Shown here: positions 29,473 to 38,509 of the stretch, one piece after another
Layout of the letters: each line of letters starts with the position of its first letter
Numbering within the stretch: position 1 is the stretch's first letter
Assembly: GCA_963776935.1 (NCBI GenBank)
Contig: CAVZOP010000003.1
Coordinates: 248,001-312,000 of the forward strand
Source: JALOLG01 sp963776935
GTDB lineage: Bacteria > Actinomycetota > Acidimicrobiia > Acidimicrobiales > Ilumatobacteraceae
Length of the DNA: 64,000 nt
Reading direction: 5' to 3'
Position numbers and translations under genes: made by a program
The notes under the pieces: generated by a model
What the model saw: only the letters and a program-made list of their open reading frames with translations
Databases searched by the model: none
What the model was told of the DNA's origin: nothing

Positions 29473-29520
29473 CGGTGGCGCGCCGGAATCCGCGAGCCGC
29501 GCGGCAGGTTTCGGTCAGGT

Positions 29521-30996
29521 TCAGACACGTCCAAAGCCGTCGGTGAGATCGAACCCGCCGGACCAGTCCTCGAGACCGGGGATCACGATGTGCCCTTCGC
29601 GGATGAAGTGAACCATCGAACGGCGCGTGACCTCGTTGGACATCATCCGTATGACTCGGCCCTCGGCCCTCCGGCGACCTCTCGCGCACGTCGCATCGGC
29701 ACGCGCGATCGAGTGTCGGGACAGGTGCTTCATCGAGCCGAGGATGACCCCTGGAGCTCCCAGGAGAAGTCGTTCCTGCACCACGTCTGGCGCGAAGTAG
29801 CGCATCAGCGCGAGCGGCCATGTCCGCTTCCTTGGCGGCATTGCCAGCGCCAGCTCTTCGGTCAAGGCACGCACGAGCAACCTCCCTGGACGCGCACTCT
29901 TCCATTTCGTGCCGCGGGCGACGAGATCATCGGGGAGCTCCAGCCATTGGCGTCTTCGGATCTGTTCGAGCAGCTCCTCGGAGTCCTGCACCTCCAGCGG
30001 TCGCAGGCCCTGCCACGTCAACCGTTGTGGGAGTGGCCACTCGAGCTGCTCCCGAACCAGCGAATCCCCGATTCCGAGATGTAGTCCGACGACATCCCAT
30101 GCGTGCAGGTACGCCTCTTCGTCATCGGCCGACCATGTGATGCCCATCAGCTCGAGCACCTCGAACACCGCGATCGTGAACGTCAGCAAGGTCCCCAGGA
30201 GGTCCTCCTGGTTGAGCACCACTTGGGTGCCCGGGCGCCGATCACCCGGCAATGGACCTTCCCCCAGCGCCGCGAGCGGTTCCTCCGCCGATGTCGTTGC
30301 ATCGGTTTGCGGTTCCGGCGGCTCCAAACCGAGCTGCTTCTGCAACTCCTTGTCGTTCTCGGCTTGTTGGCTGACGTCCTCTCGGATGAGCTGGTGGTAG
30401 ATGCGCAAGGCCGCGCACATCTTCCACGGCGGTGGCGTCCTGTCGTGCGGTGTCCCATGGCGCGGCGGTTGATCGTTGTACGGCTTCCAGAGCGCCTCGG
30501 CAGCCGTCCTTCGGTCGGACTCGGTCCTCCCCGCGGCTTGCTGCATGACGACCAGGAGGAATTGCGCCGTACCTCGTACCCGTCGTCGTAGGTCCTGCTG
30601 AAGGCGGCCGGTGGCTGTCAGCACGGCGGATCCGGGCTCCGCCGCATACGTCTGCGGCAACCCGGCGAGCAGCAGCGCGCCGGCGATCTCGTTCCCATAG
30701 GTGGCGAACAACTGTTGGGCGCGAACCAACTTCTCACCGTCGGGCACGACGGGGTATGGATCCTTGGCGTTGTGCGCTTCCGTGTCTTCGGCGATTGCAC
30801 GGACCCTTTCGGGCCAGCCGGCCTCATCGGTCCGCGGTGGAGCGAGAATCGCGCCGAGACCACCGCTGCGCACCCGGATCCGCTCAGCATCCGTGATCTT
30901 GGACGCCTCCATCTCGGTGTTGCGAGACAACAGTGGATCCGCGATTTCGCGGAGCCGCACGAGATACTCATCGGGAATTGGGTTTCGCATGATCAC
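29521..30996 (-). CDS. MpaB/latex-clearing-protein-type oxygenase (DUF2236)
   Basis: 491 residues, no signal peptide. The family signature is seen as FATYGNEIAGALLLAGLP, KMCAALRIYHQLIRED (the expected haem-ligand His region) and LNQEDLLGTLLTFTIAVF followed by LMGITWSADDEEAYLHAW. Relatives include fungal MpaB and rubber oxygenase Lcp, b-type haem enzymes that cleave isoprenoid C=C bonds. This copy is diverged and has a long C-terminal extension. Its ATG overlaps the upstream stop (ATGA), so it is coupled to the 517-residue protein. A role in isoprenoid oxidation is inferred only. Confidence 0.7.
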   Translation of the reverse strand: MIMRNPIPDEYLVRLREIADPLLSRNTEMEASKITDAERIRVRSGGLGAILAPPRTDEAGWPERVRAIAEDTEAHNAKDPYPVVPDGEKLVRAQQLFATYGNEIAGALLLAGLPQTYAAEPGSAVLTATGRLQQDLRRRVRGTAQFLLVVMQQAAGRTESDRRTAAEALWKPYNDQPPRHGTPHDRTPPPWKMCAALRIYHQLIREDVSQQAENDKELQKQLGLEPPEPQTDATTSAEEPLAALGEGPLPGDRRPGTQVVLNQEDLLGTLLTFTIAVFEVLELMGITWSADDEEAYLHAWDVVGLHLGIGDSLVREQLEWPLPQRLTWQGLRPLEVQDSEELLEQIRRRQWLELPDDLVARGTKWKSARPGRLLVRALTEELALAMPPRKRTWPLALMRYFAPDVVQERLLLGAPGVILGSMKHLSRHSIARADATCARGRRRAEGRVIRMMSNEVTRRSMVHFIREGHIVIPGLEDWSGGFDLTDGFGRV

Positions 30997-32546
30997 ACTT
31001 CCAAGGAGTAGTCACTGGGTGCTTGCACCTCGAGCTCGCTCGGGTCACCTGCTCGGAACGGCAATCGACCGTTGACGATTCTGGACTCGTCCTCGGTGGA
31101 GTACGGGGGCCAGAACAGCGTCTCGTCCTGTTGACGCGAACGCATGAGGGCGACCGCCCAGTTCATCCGGTCGGCGAACACGCGCCAATCCCGCGCCGCG
31201 GATCCCCTCCCGTTCGCTCGCGCGCGGTCGAAACTCTGCACCATCTCGGCAATGGCTCGAAGATCCTTCTGGAGCGCCGATTCGTCATCGGTGAGGGCCG
31301 GCCGCATCGCCGCCGCGAATTCGCGGAGTCGCGTTTGGAGGATCTCCTGTTCGGCGATGCGGGCCCGCGGTGCCATGTCGGCGGCCGCGCGAAGGGCCTT
31401 CTGGAGCTTCGTCTGCTCGGTGGTCGGGCTCTCCGGACCGGTGCGGGTGAGTGGCCGACCGAGATCGCGCAGCGGTGCAGGATAGAACGGGAGAGCCGTA
31501 TCTCGTGGTGGGATGTCCCTCCCGAGGCGAAGTGTTTCGGTCGGCAGCGTCATCACCAGCACCTGGTCGGTCATCAGCCGGGACCAGAGCGTGTCGACGA
31601 GATCGTGCAACTCCACGAGCCGGGTCGGCAGTTGCAGCCCGATGATCTGGCGAGGGACTCCGGTCCACATCTCGGCTGCCTGAGCGGTTCGGCGATACAC
31701 GCCGTTCATGAGTCGTTGGGGGATGTGGTTGACGACCGTCGCCACGGCACGCTGGGCGAGATCTTGCTCGGCGGCGGTGAGGAGCACGTTGGCGCCGAGG
31801 ATGTACCGAGCCCGAGCCTCAGGGTCGGTGGCTTTGGCGGCTTGCTGGTAGTACCGGAACGCGTTCTGGATCGGGATGAGGTGGCGGTCCTCACCGACCG
31901 GCGTCTTACGACCAGCCCGCTCCGTGGTCGCCGTCGCTTCGCAAACCTTTATCTCGTCACTGACCAATTGCCTCTTTCCATCGTCCTTGCCATCGAGCTC
32001 GTAGGCGGACTGCCGCCTGATCGCTGCCTTGGTCTCGTCGCTCAATACGAACGGTGACGTCTTGTCGTCGCCGGGCATCTCTGCGTGGAACTGTTTGAGG
32101 GCGTAGGCGGACGTGATGAATATCAGTCGTTGACTCCACGCCAGAGCACGGCTCACGCGTTGGCCGTCCGCGGCCCGTTCGCGGATCAGTGCGGGGGTGA
32201 GTCGTCGTCGCAGCGCGATCGGGAGCAGGTCATCAAGAAGCTGGGGCGCACGCTGGTGAGCGATGTTGCGAGTGACTGTGACCGTGCCCCACGTCGCGTA
32301 GTGGAACCAGTTCGTATTGCACGTCGTGATCTCCCGGCGCTGCTTGGCCATCCGACGCACCGACGCGTCACCGTGAATGATGTCGTCAAGGTGGATCGCG
32401 TACCGGCTGTACGTCAGCGCGATCCGGTGAGCACGGAGGTCGGCTTCTCGTGTGTCGAGCACTGCGTCGAGCCAACGGTCATCGAGCAGCTTCCAGCGGC
32501 CGATGTTGAGCGGCGGATGGTCGTCCGGCGGAGTGCCAGCGTTCAT
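30993..32546 (-). CDS. Conserved-looking protein of unknown function
   Basis: 517 residues, largely helical, with no signal peptide or clear transmembrane segment. Notable local features are NTNWFHYATWGTVTVTRNIA near residue 78, RALAWSQRLIFITSAYALKQFH, EDRHLIPIQNAFRYYQQAA, LPTETLRLGRDIPPRD and two Ala/Arg-rich helices with QKALRAAADM and QKDLRAIAEM. The protein ends overlapping the MpaB-like start. I cannot name the family. Its tight coupling to the oxygenase suggests a partner subunit or a diverged oxygenase relative. Confidence 0.7.
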   Translation of the reverse strand: MNAGTPPDDHPPLNIGRWKLLDDRWLDAVLDTREADLRAHRIALTYSRYAIHLDDIIHGDASVRRMAKQRREITTCNTNWFHYATWGTVTVTRNIAHQRAPQLLDDLLPIALRRRLTPALIRERAADGQRVSRALAWSQRLIFITSAYALKQFHAEMPGDDKTSPFVLSDETKAAIRRQSAYELDGKDDGKRQLVSDEIKVCEATATTERAGRKTPVGEDRHLIPIQNAFRYYQQAAKATDPEARARYILGANVLLTAAEQDLAQRAVATVVNHIPQRLMNGVYRRTAQAAEMWTGVPRQIIGLQLPTRLVELHDLVDTLWSRLMTDQVLVMTLPTETLRLGRDIPPRDTALPFYPAPLRDLGRPLTRTGPESPTTEQTKLQKALRAAADMAPRARIAEQEILQTRLREFAAAMRPALTDDESALQKDLRAIAEMVQSFDRARANGRGSAARDWRVFADRMNWAVALMRSRQQDETLFWPPYSTEDESRIVNGRLPFRAGDPSELEVQAPSDYSLEV

Positions 32547-32636
32547 CGGATCTCCTGTCCCCGGACTCGACGGTGGGAGCGGCTCCCACCTTCTCGACCG
32601 GCAAGCCGACTTCAGACGTCGTGTGACGCGAGAGTG

Positions 32637-32945
32637 TCAATACGTCAGATCGATACGTTCGCGGCTTCCGTTGCCGCGCTTCTCCTGGCGGGGAGCCGAC
32701 GTGTCCTCAAGGTCATCGCCGATGCCACCGTCGTCCCAAGCTTGCATGACTCTGTCGCGTCGTTCGCGGAGGATCTCCTCGCCGGCGGTGAGTAGACCGC
32801 GGGTCGCGACGAGGACTGCGATGGCGGCGTCGTACAGGTGGGCGGCCTGCGCCTCGCTGAGCCGCCGAGACGATCGACCGGCGTTGTCGCGAGCATCCGC
32901 GATGCGTTCGCGCAAGGCCTCACGGAGCGCGTCGTCATCCGACAT
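32637..32945 (-). CDS. Small helical protein coupled to ArsA-like gene
   Basis: 102 residues, charged and mostly helical (LREALRERIADARD, LYDAAIAVLVATRGLLTAGEEILRE), with no membrane segment. Its start overlaps the 3' end of the ArsA-like gene by 11 bases, arguing for translational coupling. No family recognised. It may be an adaptor for the ATPase or for the downstream proteins. Confidence 0.6.
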   Translation of the reverse strand: MSDDDALREALRERIADARDNAGRSSRRLSEAQAAHLYDAAIAVLVATRGLLTAGEEILRERRDRVMQAWDDGGIGDDLEDTSAPRQEKRGNGSRERIDLTY

Positions 32946-34110
32946 TCGTCGCTCCCGCGAACACCACTTCGAGGTGACCGTCGGCGAGTCCGGCGCGTAC
33001 GACCTCTTGCATGCGCAGCTGATCCGGGAGCCGGATGCTGCGCCGGTAGGTACCGAGTGTCACGACGAGATCGTCGGCGACTCGGTGCAAGTGGATGTCG
33101 TTTCGCTCGACACTGTGGATCGGCATCCTGACCATCGATTCGCACGCGGACGTGGTGATCTGCAGCGCGGGCTGTACGGCCAACTGGGCGAGGGGATCGG
33201 CATCGCCATAGACCTCGCGCCCGAGTTCGGACAACGCCTGAACGCCAATTGGCTCGACCTGCCGGTACTCGGCAGTCAGACGAGGTAGTGGAGCGAATGA
33301 ATGATCGATCGCCGACAACTGCGCATCCTGAGCATTTCGCCATTGCCGGAGTTGAGGGAGCGCCAGCTCGGGCCCAAGGACGCGATTGACGAGCACCGCA
33401 TCGACCGCATAGCCGTACAGCGCGAGGTAGGCCAGCGTGCGCTGCGCTTCCGCCACGACGACTCGCTCGGGGGTCACGACGACGCGCGCGGTGGTGACCG
33501 CTCGTGTGAGGAGTTCGCGCAGTCGTTGGAGCTGGTCGGTCAGGTCCGTGATCGAACCCAGCACGTCATCCCCGGGCATCGGGATCGCCAGGCCACGTTG
33601 GACCCGCCGCCTGGCCCATCCTCCGATCACCCCGTTGCTTCCGAATACGCGGTCGACATACCACCGCAAGACATCGGGAAGCGTCAGGAGCCGAAGACTG
33701 TCGGCACTCGGTGCACAGTCGACGACGATGGCGTCCCATCGCTCTTGCTCAGCGAGGCTTCTCAGACGCGCCAACGCGAGCAGTTGGTCCAATCCGGGGA
33801 CCACCATGAGCTCGTCGACGTGCAGCCGATCGATGTCTGCCCAACCGATCAACCTTCTGAGGTACTCGGAGATCGCACTCCACGACTGTTCGAGCTCACG
33901 CCGTCCATCGAGATGGAGTCCGTCCAGACCCGGCGCCACATTGAGTGGATCACTGTCCAGCGGAACCGCTAGTACGTCGCCGAGCGAATGCGCGGCGTCG
34001 GTGGACACCACGAGTGTGCGTGCTCCGCGCTCTGCCGAACACACGGCGGTGGCGGCCGCAAGTGTCGTCTTGCCAACGCCACCTTTGCCCGTAACGAGCA
34101 CGAGACGCAC
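32935..34110 (-). CDS. ArsA/GET3-family ATPase with HSP20-like tail
   Basis: 391 residues. The deviant Walker A is GKGGVGKTTLAAATAV at the N-terminus. Switch I-like text is VVSTDAAHSLGDV, and the Walker B region is WDAIVVDCAPSADSLRLL. The last ~75 residues (HLHRVADDLVVTLGTYRRSI, followed by an acidic turn and GLADGHLEVVFA) fit the small HSP20-like domain found at the end of many bacterial ArsA-family proteins. No arsenical pump or regulator is nearby, so arsenite export is unlikely. A chaperone or targeting ATPase role, as for Get3, fits better. Start is GTG 34110, first gene of a minus-strand run. Confidence 0.8.
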   Translation of the reverse strand: MRLVLVTGKGGVGKTTLAAATAVCSAERGARTLVVSTDAAHSLGDVLAVPLDSDPLNVAPGLDGLHLDGRRELEQSWSAISEYLRRLIGWADIDRLHVDELMVVPGLDQLLALARLRSLAEQERWDAIVVDCAPSADSLRLLTLPDVLRWYVDRVFGSNGVIGGWARRRVQRGLAIPMPGDDVLGSITDLTDQLQRLRELLTRAVTTARVVVTPERVVVAEAQRTLAYLALYGYAVDAVLVNRVLGPELALPQLRQWRNAQDAQLSAIDHSFAPLPRLTAEYRQVEPIGVQALSELGREVYGDADPLAQLAVQPALQITTSACESMVRMPIHSVERNDIHLHRVADDLVVTLGTYRRSIRLPDQLRMQEVVRAGLADGHLEVVFAGATNVG

Positions 34111-34236
34111 GGCACCGAGGGTAGTTCAACCGCAAGACGTGCCTGCACGATTTGACAACGTCGATGAACGGCTTGTGCGCAGCTGGTTTCGCACATCGGG
34201 GCGCGCTGTAGCGCAATCCCCCGCGAGTACGGGCGG

Positions 34237-34875
34237 TCAGCCGCGAATGGTGTCGGCGAGGGCGAACAAGGCCATGCCCAGTGGAGTGTCCGTGCCGACT
34301 CGGCGTGCCGCGTCGCGCAGGTGGGCGATGGTCGGGCGGTTGTTGCCTTGGCCGAGCTTCTCCTCGGCCTTGGCGATGTCCTTGGCGATCCGGTCGGCCT
34401 GGATCGTCGAGAGCTCACCGGTCCGGAGTAGCTGGTCGAAGTGGGCACGCACGACGTTGAAGCTCGGTGTCCAGACGATCGGTGTCTGGTGTTGGGCGTT
34501 GAACTCCGCCACGTGCACCTCGGACGCCGCGGCGATCTCGTTCGCCGACAGTTGATCGCTGGCCAACAGCCCGAACGTGTCGAAGCCGCGAGCGATCTCC
34601 GAGCCATAGATCGTGGCGTTGTACCAGTTCGTCGACCACAGCCCGCCGAGGTTGAGCCCGGTCGGGTTAGGGGTGTTGATCGGACCCCGGTCGAAGAAGG
34701 CGATCTCGGTGGGGTTCGCCGAGTCGGTGAAGTCGACGACCGAAACGCCGCCCTGGTACCAGGCCTGGACGAGGATGTCGCGTCCTGGGACCGGCACGAG
34801 CGATGCGTTGTGGGCCACGCAGTTCTCCTGGCTGGTCTGCGGAACGGGCAGCTTGTAGTAGCTGGCGAAGTGCAT
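34237..34875 (-). pseudogene. LVIVD-type protein, C-terminal part only
   Basis: About 212 residues that look like the end of a secreted beta-propeller/LVIVD-repeat protein: NCVAHNASLVPVPGRDILVQ, WYQGGVSVVDFTD, PTEIAFFDRG and GSEIARGFD. The N-terminal part (signal peptide and first repeats) is missing; homology starts right at ATG 34875 with no ribosome site, and abuts a DUF305 fragment on the other strand. It is a truncated gene. The C-terminal tail of ~80 residues (IAKDIAKAEEKLGQGN) is intact. Confidence 0.65.
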
Positions 34876-34887
34876 CTGGCGCAGGCG

Positions 34888-35331
34888 ATGATCTCTCACC
34901 GCCGCCAGGCCCTGGTGATGACGGCGATGGTCGACGAGCGCGCGGCGCACGACGACCTGTCCCTGATGGCCGATCGAATGACGATCTCGCAGGTCGAGGA
35001 GATCTCCCAGCTGACGGCGTGGCTCGAGGCACGCGGCGAGACCGTTCCCGCCGAGCACGCCGACCATGACGAGGCGATGCCCGGGATGCTGACTGCCGAG
35101 CAGCTCGCCCAGCTCGAGAGCGCCCGCGGTGAGGCGTTCGACGAGCTCTTCCTCCCGTACATGATCCTCCACCATGAGGGTGCGGTGCGGATGGTCGAGG
35201 ACCTCCTCACGGGCGGTTCCGGTGGTCAGGAACCGCAGGTGTTCCAGCTCGCCCAGCACGTCGAGTCCGACCAACAGGTCGAGATCTCGCGGATGCGGGC
35301 CGTGCTCGCCGAGCTCGCCGCCGAGAAGTGA
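34888..35331 (+). pseudogene. DUF305 protein, N-terminally truncated
   Basis: About 147 residues carrying both DUF305 half-motifs: MISHRRQALVM (the usual HH is HR) and MILHHEGAVRMVEDLL, with a ferritin-like four-helix pattern. Family members are secreted or lipoproteins and normally have 50-80 more residues with a signal sequence. Here homology begins around 34876, immediately next to the fragment on the opposite strand. No ribosome site precedes the first ATG. Confidence 0.65.
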
Positions 35332-35565
35332 GCGCGCGGGTCAGTGGCACCCGCCGGTGACGCGGAGTGTCAGCGGATCAGAACGGGCCGTGATCGGCGC
35401 CGAGGCCGGCCGCGACGGTCTTGAGGGCGACGCGATCCGAACGATCGAGGTGAGCTTGCCTTCCTTCCAAACCCGCGAATTCGGCATGTCGACCGCCGGT
35501 GTTCCTTTCGCCACCGTTCGCGCGGAATCGAGGTATCAGGCCGCCGTCGCTGCGCTCTTGAGGGT

Positions 35566-36711
35566 ATGGAGGAGGACTGGAACGACCGGGAGACCACCCA
35601 CGACAACGACAAGCCGTGGCGGGCGGAGGTGCTCGCCCGGATCGCCGTGCTCCGATCGACGGCCGAGTCCGTGTGTGCGGGGTCGGGCGATGCTGGACGC
35701 GCCCAGCGGTGTGAACGCATCAGGCAACTGCTCGACGAGACGACGCAACAGGCGCGAGCCAATCCGACTCGGCGTCATCGCTGGAAGGACTGGCGCAGTG
35801 GTGGCCCGATCGAGCGGGCGTGGCGCAACCTCCACAGCGCCGAGGTCCTGCTGGCCGAAGTGGTCGGGATGGGCGAGCTGTCGAGCCAGCGCCCCGCGGT
35901 CCGCTCGCTGGCCAAGCGGGTGTTGCCGGCCAAGGACGCCCGGACGCTGGCGATCGACGAGTGGCTCACCGATCAGGTCTGGAACGACGTCGACGGGCGC
36001 GAGGAGACCCCGGACATGCAGCGGTTGCGGAGGCAGTACGTGGCGGCGTTGACCTGGGTGAACGACGCGTGCGACAAGAACTTCACCCGCGTCCGCAGTT
36101 TCCGCAACGTCGTGCTTGCCGCGAGCGTCGGTCTCGCCGTCGTCGTGATCGGCCTCGGGGTGATCGGCGCCGTCAGCGCTCGCAGCCTCCCGTTGTGCTT
36201 CGACGCGGGCACGCTCACGACCGAGGATGTCCGCGGCGAGAGCAGCCCCGTTGGCCAGATCGTGTGCCCGACGGGTGCGCAGCGTGGTCCGACGGGTGGC
36301 GACGTGCCGCTCGTCCTCGCGGTCGGTCTCGCCGCTGGTGCGTTCGCCGCCGCCTTGGCCGTGCGGAACATGCGAGGCACTTCGACGCCGTACTGCGTGC
36401 CGATCGCCATCGCCTGGCTCAAGCTGCCCGCCGGCGCGCTGACCGCGTTGTTCGGCATGCTGATGCTCCGCGGCGCGTTCATCCCGGGACTGTCGGCGCT
36501 CGACACGCAGGGTCAGATCATCGCCTATTCGATCGTGTTCGGGTACGCCCAGCAGGTCTTCACGCGCATGGTCGACAGCCAGGCGCATTCGGTGTTGAAC
36601 CGCTCCCCATCGAGTGAAGCGCCCGGCGCAGCCACGGCCGCCGCCGACCCGTCCGGGGGACTGGAGAACGCAAACGCCGGTCCCCAGTTCGCGGGAGTCG
36701 CCGGTTCGTAG
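35566..36711 (+). CDS. Membrane protein of unknown function
   Basis: 381 residues. A soluble, charged N-terminal ~180 residues is followed by about four transmembrane helices: NVVLAASVGLAVVVIGLGV, LVLAVGLAAGAFAAALAV, AWLKLPAGALTALFGMLML and an amphipathic QIIAYSIVFGYAQQVFTRMV. The text RNMRGTSTPY and FGYAQQVFTRMVDSQA recur in uncharacterised actinobacterial proteins I recognise by sight but cannot name. ATG 35566 follows GAGGGT. Monocistronic. Confidence 0.7.
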   Translation: MEEDWNDRETTHDNDKPWRAEVLARIAVLRSTAESVCAGSGDAGRAQRCERIRQLLDETTQQARANPTRRHRWKDWRSGGPIERAWRNLHSAEVLLAEVVGMGELSSQRPAVRSLAKRVLPAKDARTLAIDEWLTDQVWNDVDGREETPDMQRLRRQYVAALTWVNDACDKNFTRVRSFRNVVLAASVGLAVVVIGLGVIGAVSARSLPLCFDAGTLTTEDVRGESSPVGQIVCPTGAQRGPTGGDVPLVLAVGLAAGAFAAALAVRNMRGTSTPYCVPIAIAWLKLPAGALTALFGMLMLRGAFIPGLSALDTQGQIIAYSIVFGYAQQVFTRMVDSQAHSVLNRSPSSEAPGAATAAADPSGGLENANAGPQFAGVAGS

Positions 36712-36808
36712 ATCCGACAGGGGCTCGCCTTGCGGTTGATCGCCTCCGCCGATGATGCTCGTGGTGACGCCGGCATCGTCGATGCCGTCGCACAGAACGG
36801 AGGATGGC

Positions 36809-37415
36809 GTGGAGCTCCAGGAGGCCTTGCGGCGGCGCAAGATGGTGAGATCGTTCCGGCGCCAGCCGGTGCCCGGCGACGTGATCGACCGGGTCCTGGC
36901 CAGCGTGCTCCACGCGCCGAGCGCCGGGTACACGCAGGGCAACGAGTTCCTGGTGCTCGAGCTCGGAGGCGGCGATCGCCGACTACGTGCGGATCACCGA
37001 GCACCCGGACTACCCGCTCACCGACGCCGAACGTGAGGTGATGGCGCCCGTCGTCGTGCTGCCGATGGCGAACCAGTCCGCTTACGTCGACCGGTACTCG
37101 GAGCCGGACAAGATCGAGTTCGGCCTCGACGCCGCGGAACGGTGGCCGGTGCCGTACTGGGACATCGATGCCGGCATGGCCTCGATGCTCATCCTCCTGG
37201 CGGCTGTCGAGGTCGGGCTCGGTGCCCTGTTCGCCGGGATCGCCCACGGAGAAGCGGAGCTCCTGGCCCACTTCGGCGTGCCCGACGCGTTCCGCCCGAT
37301 CGGCGTCATCCACCTCGGCTACCCGACCGAGGACGACGCGCAGTCGGCAACGTCGTCGGCGAACAAACGCCAGCGTCGAGGCATCGATCGCCTGGTCCAT
37401 CACGACCGGTGGTGA
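36809..37415 (+). CDS. Nitroreductase-family protein, one frameshift
   Basis: About 200 residues of FMN-dependent nitroreductase fold. The first frame has RRRKMVRSFRRQPVPGDVIDRVL and HAPSAGYTQGNEFLVLE. The second has DIDAGMASMLILLAAVEVGLGA and PDAFRPIGVIHLGYP. The frame changes at about 36964; removing one G from the GGAGGCGG stretch restores LELEAAIADYV. GTG 36809 has GGAGG six bases upstream. Family members reduce nitro groups, quinones or dehalogenate. It precedes a flavin reductase-like gene on the same strand. Confidence 0.75.
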
Positions 37416-37471
37416 ACCGATCGTCGTCGTCGCCACAGGACGATCCCGGGTTCGGCGCCTACCCTGGCGCG

Positions 37472-37969
37472 ATGGCCGTCGACGACGAACTGCTCAACAA
37501 GGTCACGTGGAAGATCCCGAACACGCTGGTGCTCGTGGGCTCGCGGTCGGGCGACGAGCGCAACGGGATGACCACGAGTTGGGTCACGCAACTATCGATG
37601 GAGCCCGTGCTCATCGGCGTCGGCGTCGACAACGACGCCGTCACCCATCGGCTGATCAGCGAGGGTGGCGCGTTCACGGTCAACTTCTGGGACGCCGAGG
37701 ACACCCGCGTCTTCGTCAAGTTCTCGAAGCCGGCCGCCGACGACGGGTCGACGCTCAACGGCCGCCCGGTACGAACCGCGACCACGGGCGCGCCCGTGTT
37801 CGAGGAGGCCATCGCGTGGATGGACTGTGCGGTCCGCCAGCACCTCGATCTCGGGACCCACACGTTGTTCATCGGCGAGGTGGTCGACGCCGGAATCCGG
37901 GTCGACGATGCCCGCCCGGCCTCGATGAGCGACACCCGCATGAAATACGGCGGCGTCAAGCGCCACTAA
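37472..37969 (+). CDS. Flavin reductase-like (FMN-binding split barrel) protein
   Basis: 165 residues. Features of the flavin_reduct family: NTLVLVGSRSGDERNGMTTSWVTQ near the start, ISEGGAFTVNF and FIGEVVDAGI. These proteins bind FMN and either supply reduced flavin to monooxygenases or act as oxidoreductases. ATG 37472 is the first in-frame start near the conserved region. It lies 56 bases after the nitroreductase gene. Confidence 0.8.
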   Translation: MAVDDELLNKVTWKIPNTLVLVGSRSGDERNGMTTSWVTQLSMEPVLIGVGVDNDAVTHRLISEGGAFTVNFWDAEDTRVFVKFSKPAADDGSTLNGRPVRTATTGAPVFEEAIAWMDCAVRQHLDLGTHTLFIGEVVDAGIRVDDARPASMSDTRMKYGGVKRH

Positions 37970-37973
37970 CCCC

Positions 37974-38019
37974 ATCTGGTGAAGTTTCGGCGTCCTGACG
38001 GCGCCGAAACTTCACGAGA
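37974..38019. repeat. Palindromic repeat element (copy A)
   Basis: Arms at 37979-37992 and 38002-38015 pair perfectly over 14 bp (GTGAAGTTTCGGCG) around a 9-base loop; pairing continues with one mismatch at the outer ends. It sits exactly between the stops of convergent genes and can act as a terminator. A 40-base segment (37980-38019) matches 63572-63611 at 33 of 40 positions without gaps, so this is a dispersed element. Confidence 0.75.
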
Positions 38020-38503
38020 TCAGTCGAGTTGGCGGGGGACGATGTCGTTCGGCTGGATCGGGCCGGAGTCGGTGCGGAGCTCGAGCTTCACGGGCTCACC
38101 GGTGCGAGCGGTGATACAACGCCACGGGCGGGTTGTCGGCGTTGACGTGCTCGTCGCCCCACTGCATCAGCGCCACCATCAGCGGGAGCAGGCCGACGCC
38201 CTTGCGGGTGAGCCGGTACTCGTTGCGGGCGCGGTGACCGGGCTCCTGGTAGGGGACCGGCTTGATCACGCCGATCTCGACGAGGCGGTTCAGGCGGTCG
38301 GTGAGCACACTGCGTGAGATTCCGAGCCCGTCTTGGATCTCGTTGAACCGATGGACGCCGAAGAACAGCTGGCGGAGCACGAGCACCGACCACGTGTCGC
38401 CGAGGGCGTCGAGGGCACCGACGATCGAGCAGCGCTCACGTTCCAGGGTCGGATCGGGCAGCTGGAGACGAGTGGGCGTCTGGGGATCCACGACCGATGT
38501 CAC
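38020..38503 (-). CDS. HxlR-family transcription regulator, one frameshift
   Basis: About 160 residues. The winged-helix HxlR core is clear: CSIVGALDALGDTWSVLVLR, RFNEIQDGLGISRSVLTDRL and EYRLTRKGVGLLPLM. As sequenced the frame stops at 38096; a one-base correction near 38110 extends it through GEPVKLELRTDSG to a stop at 38020, right at the edge of the palindromic repeat. GTG 38503 or 38509 is the likely start. HxlR proteins often regulate a divergent gene; here only a remnant-like frame (38607) lies divergently. Confidence 0.75.
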
Positions 38504-38509
38504 ATTCAC

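Noticed and set aside
32935..34110. Arsenite efflux ATPase
   Set aside because: No ArsB/ArsR/ArsC neighbours; the HSP20-like tail and context fit the general ArsA/Get3 family better.
35560..35565. GGGTAT before the 35566 membrane protein as a SigB-class -10
   Set aside because: No matching -35 and it lies directly against the start codon, where it serves as ribosome-site sequence.
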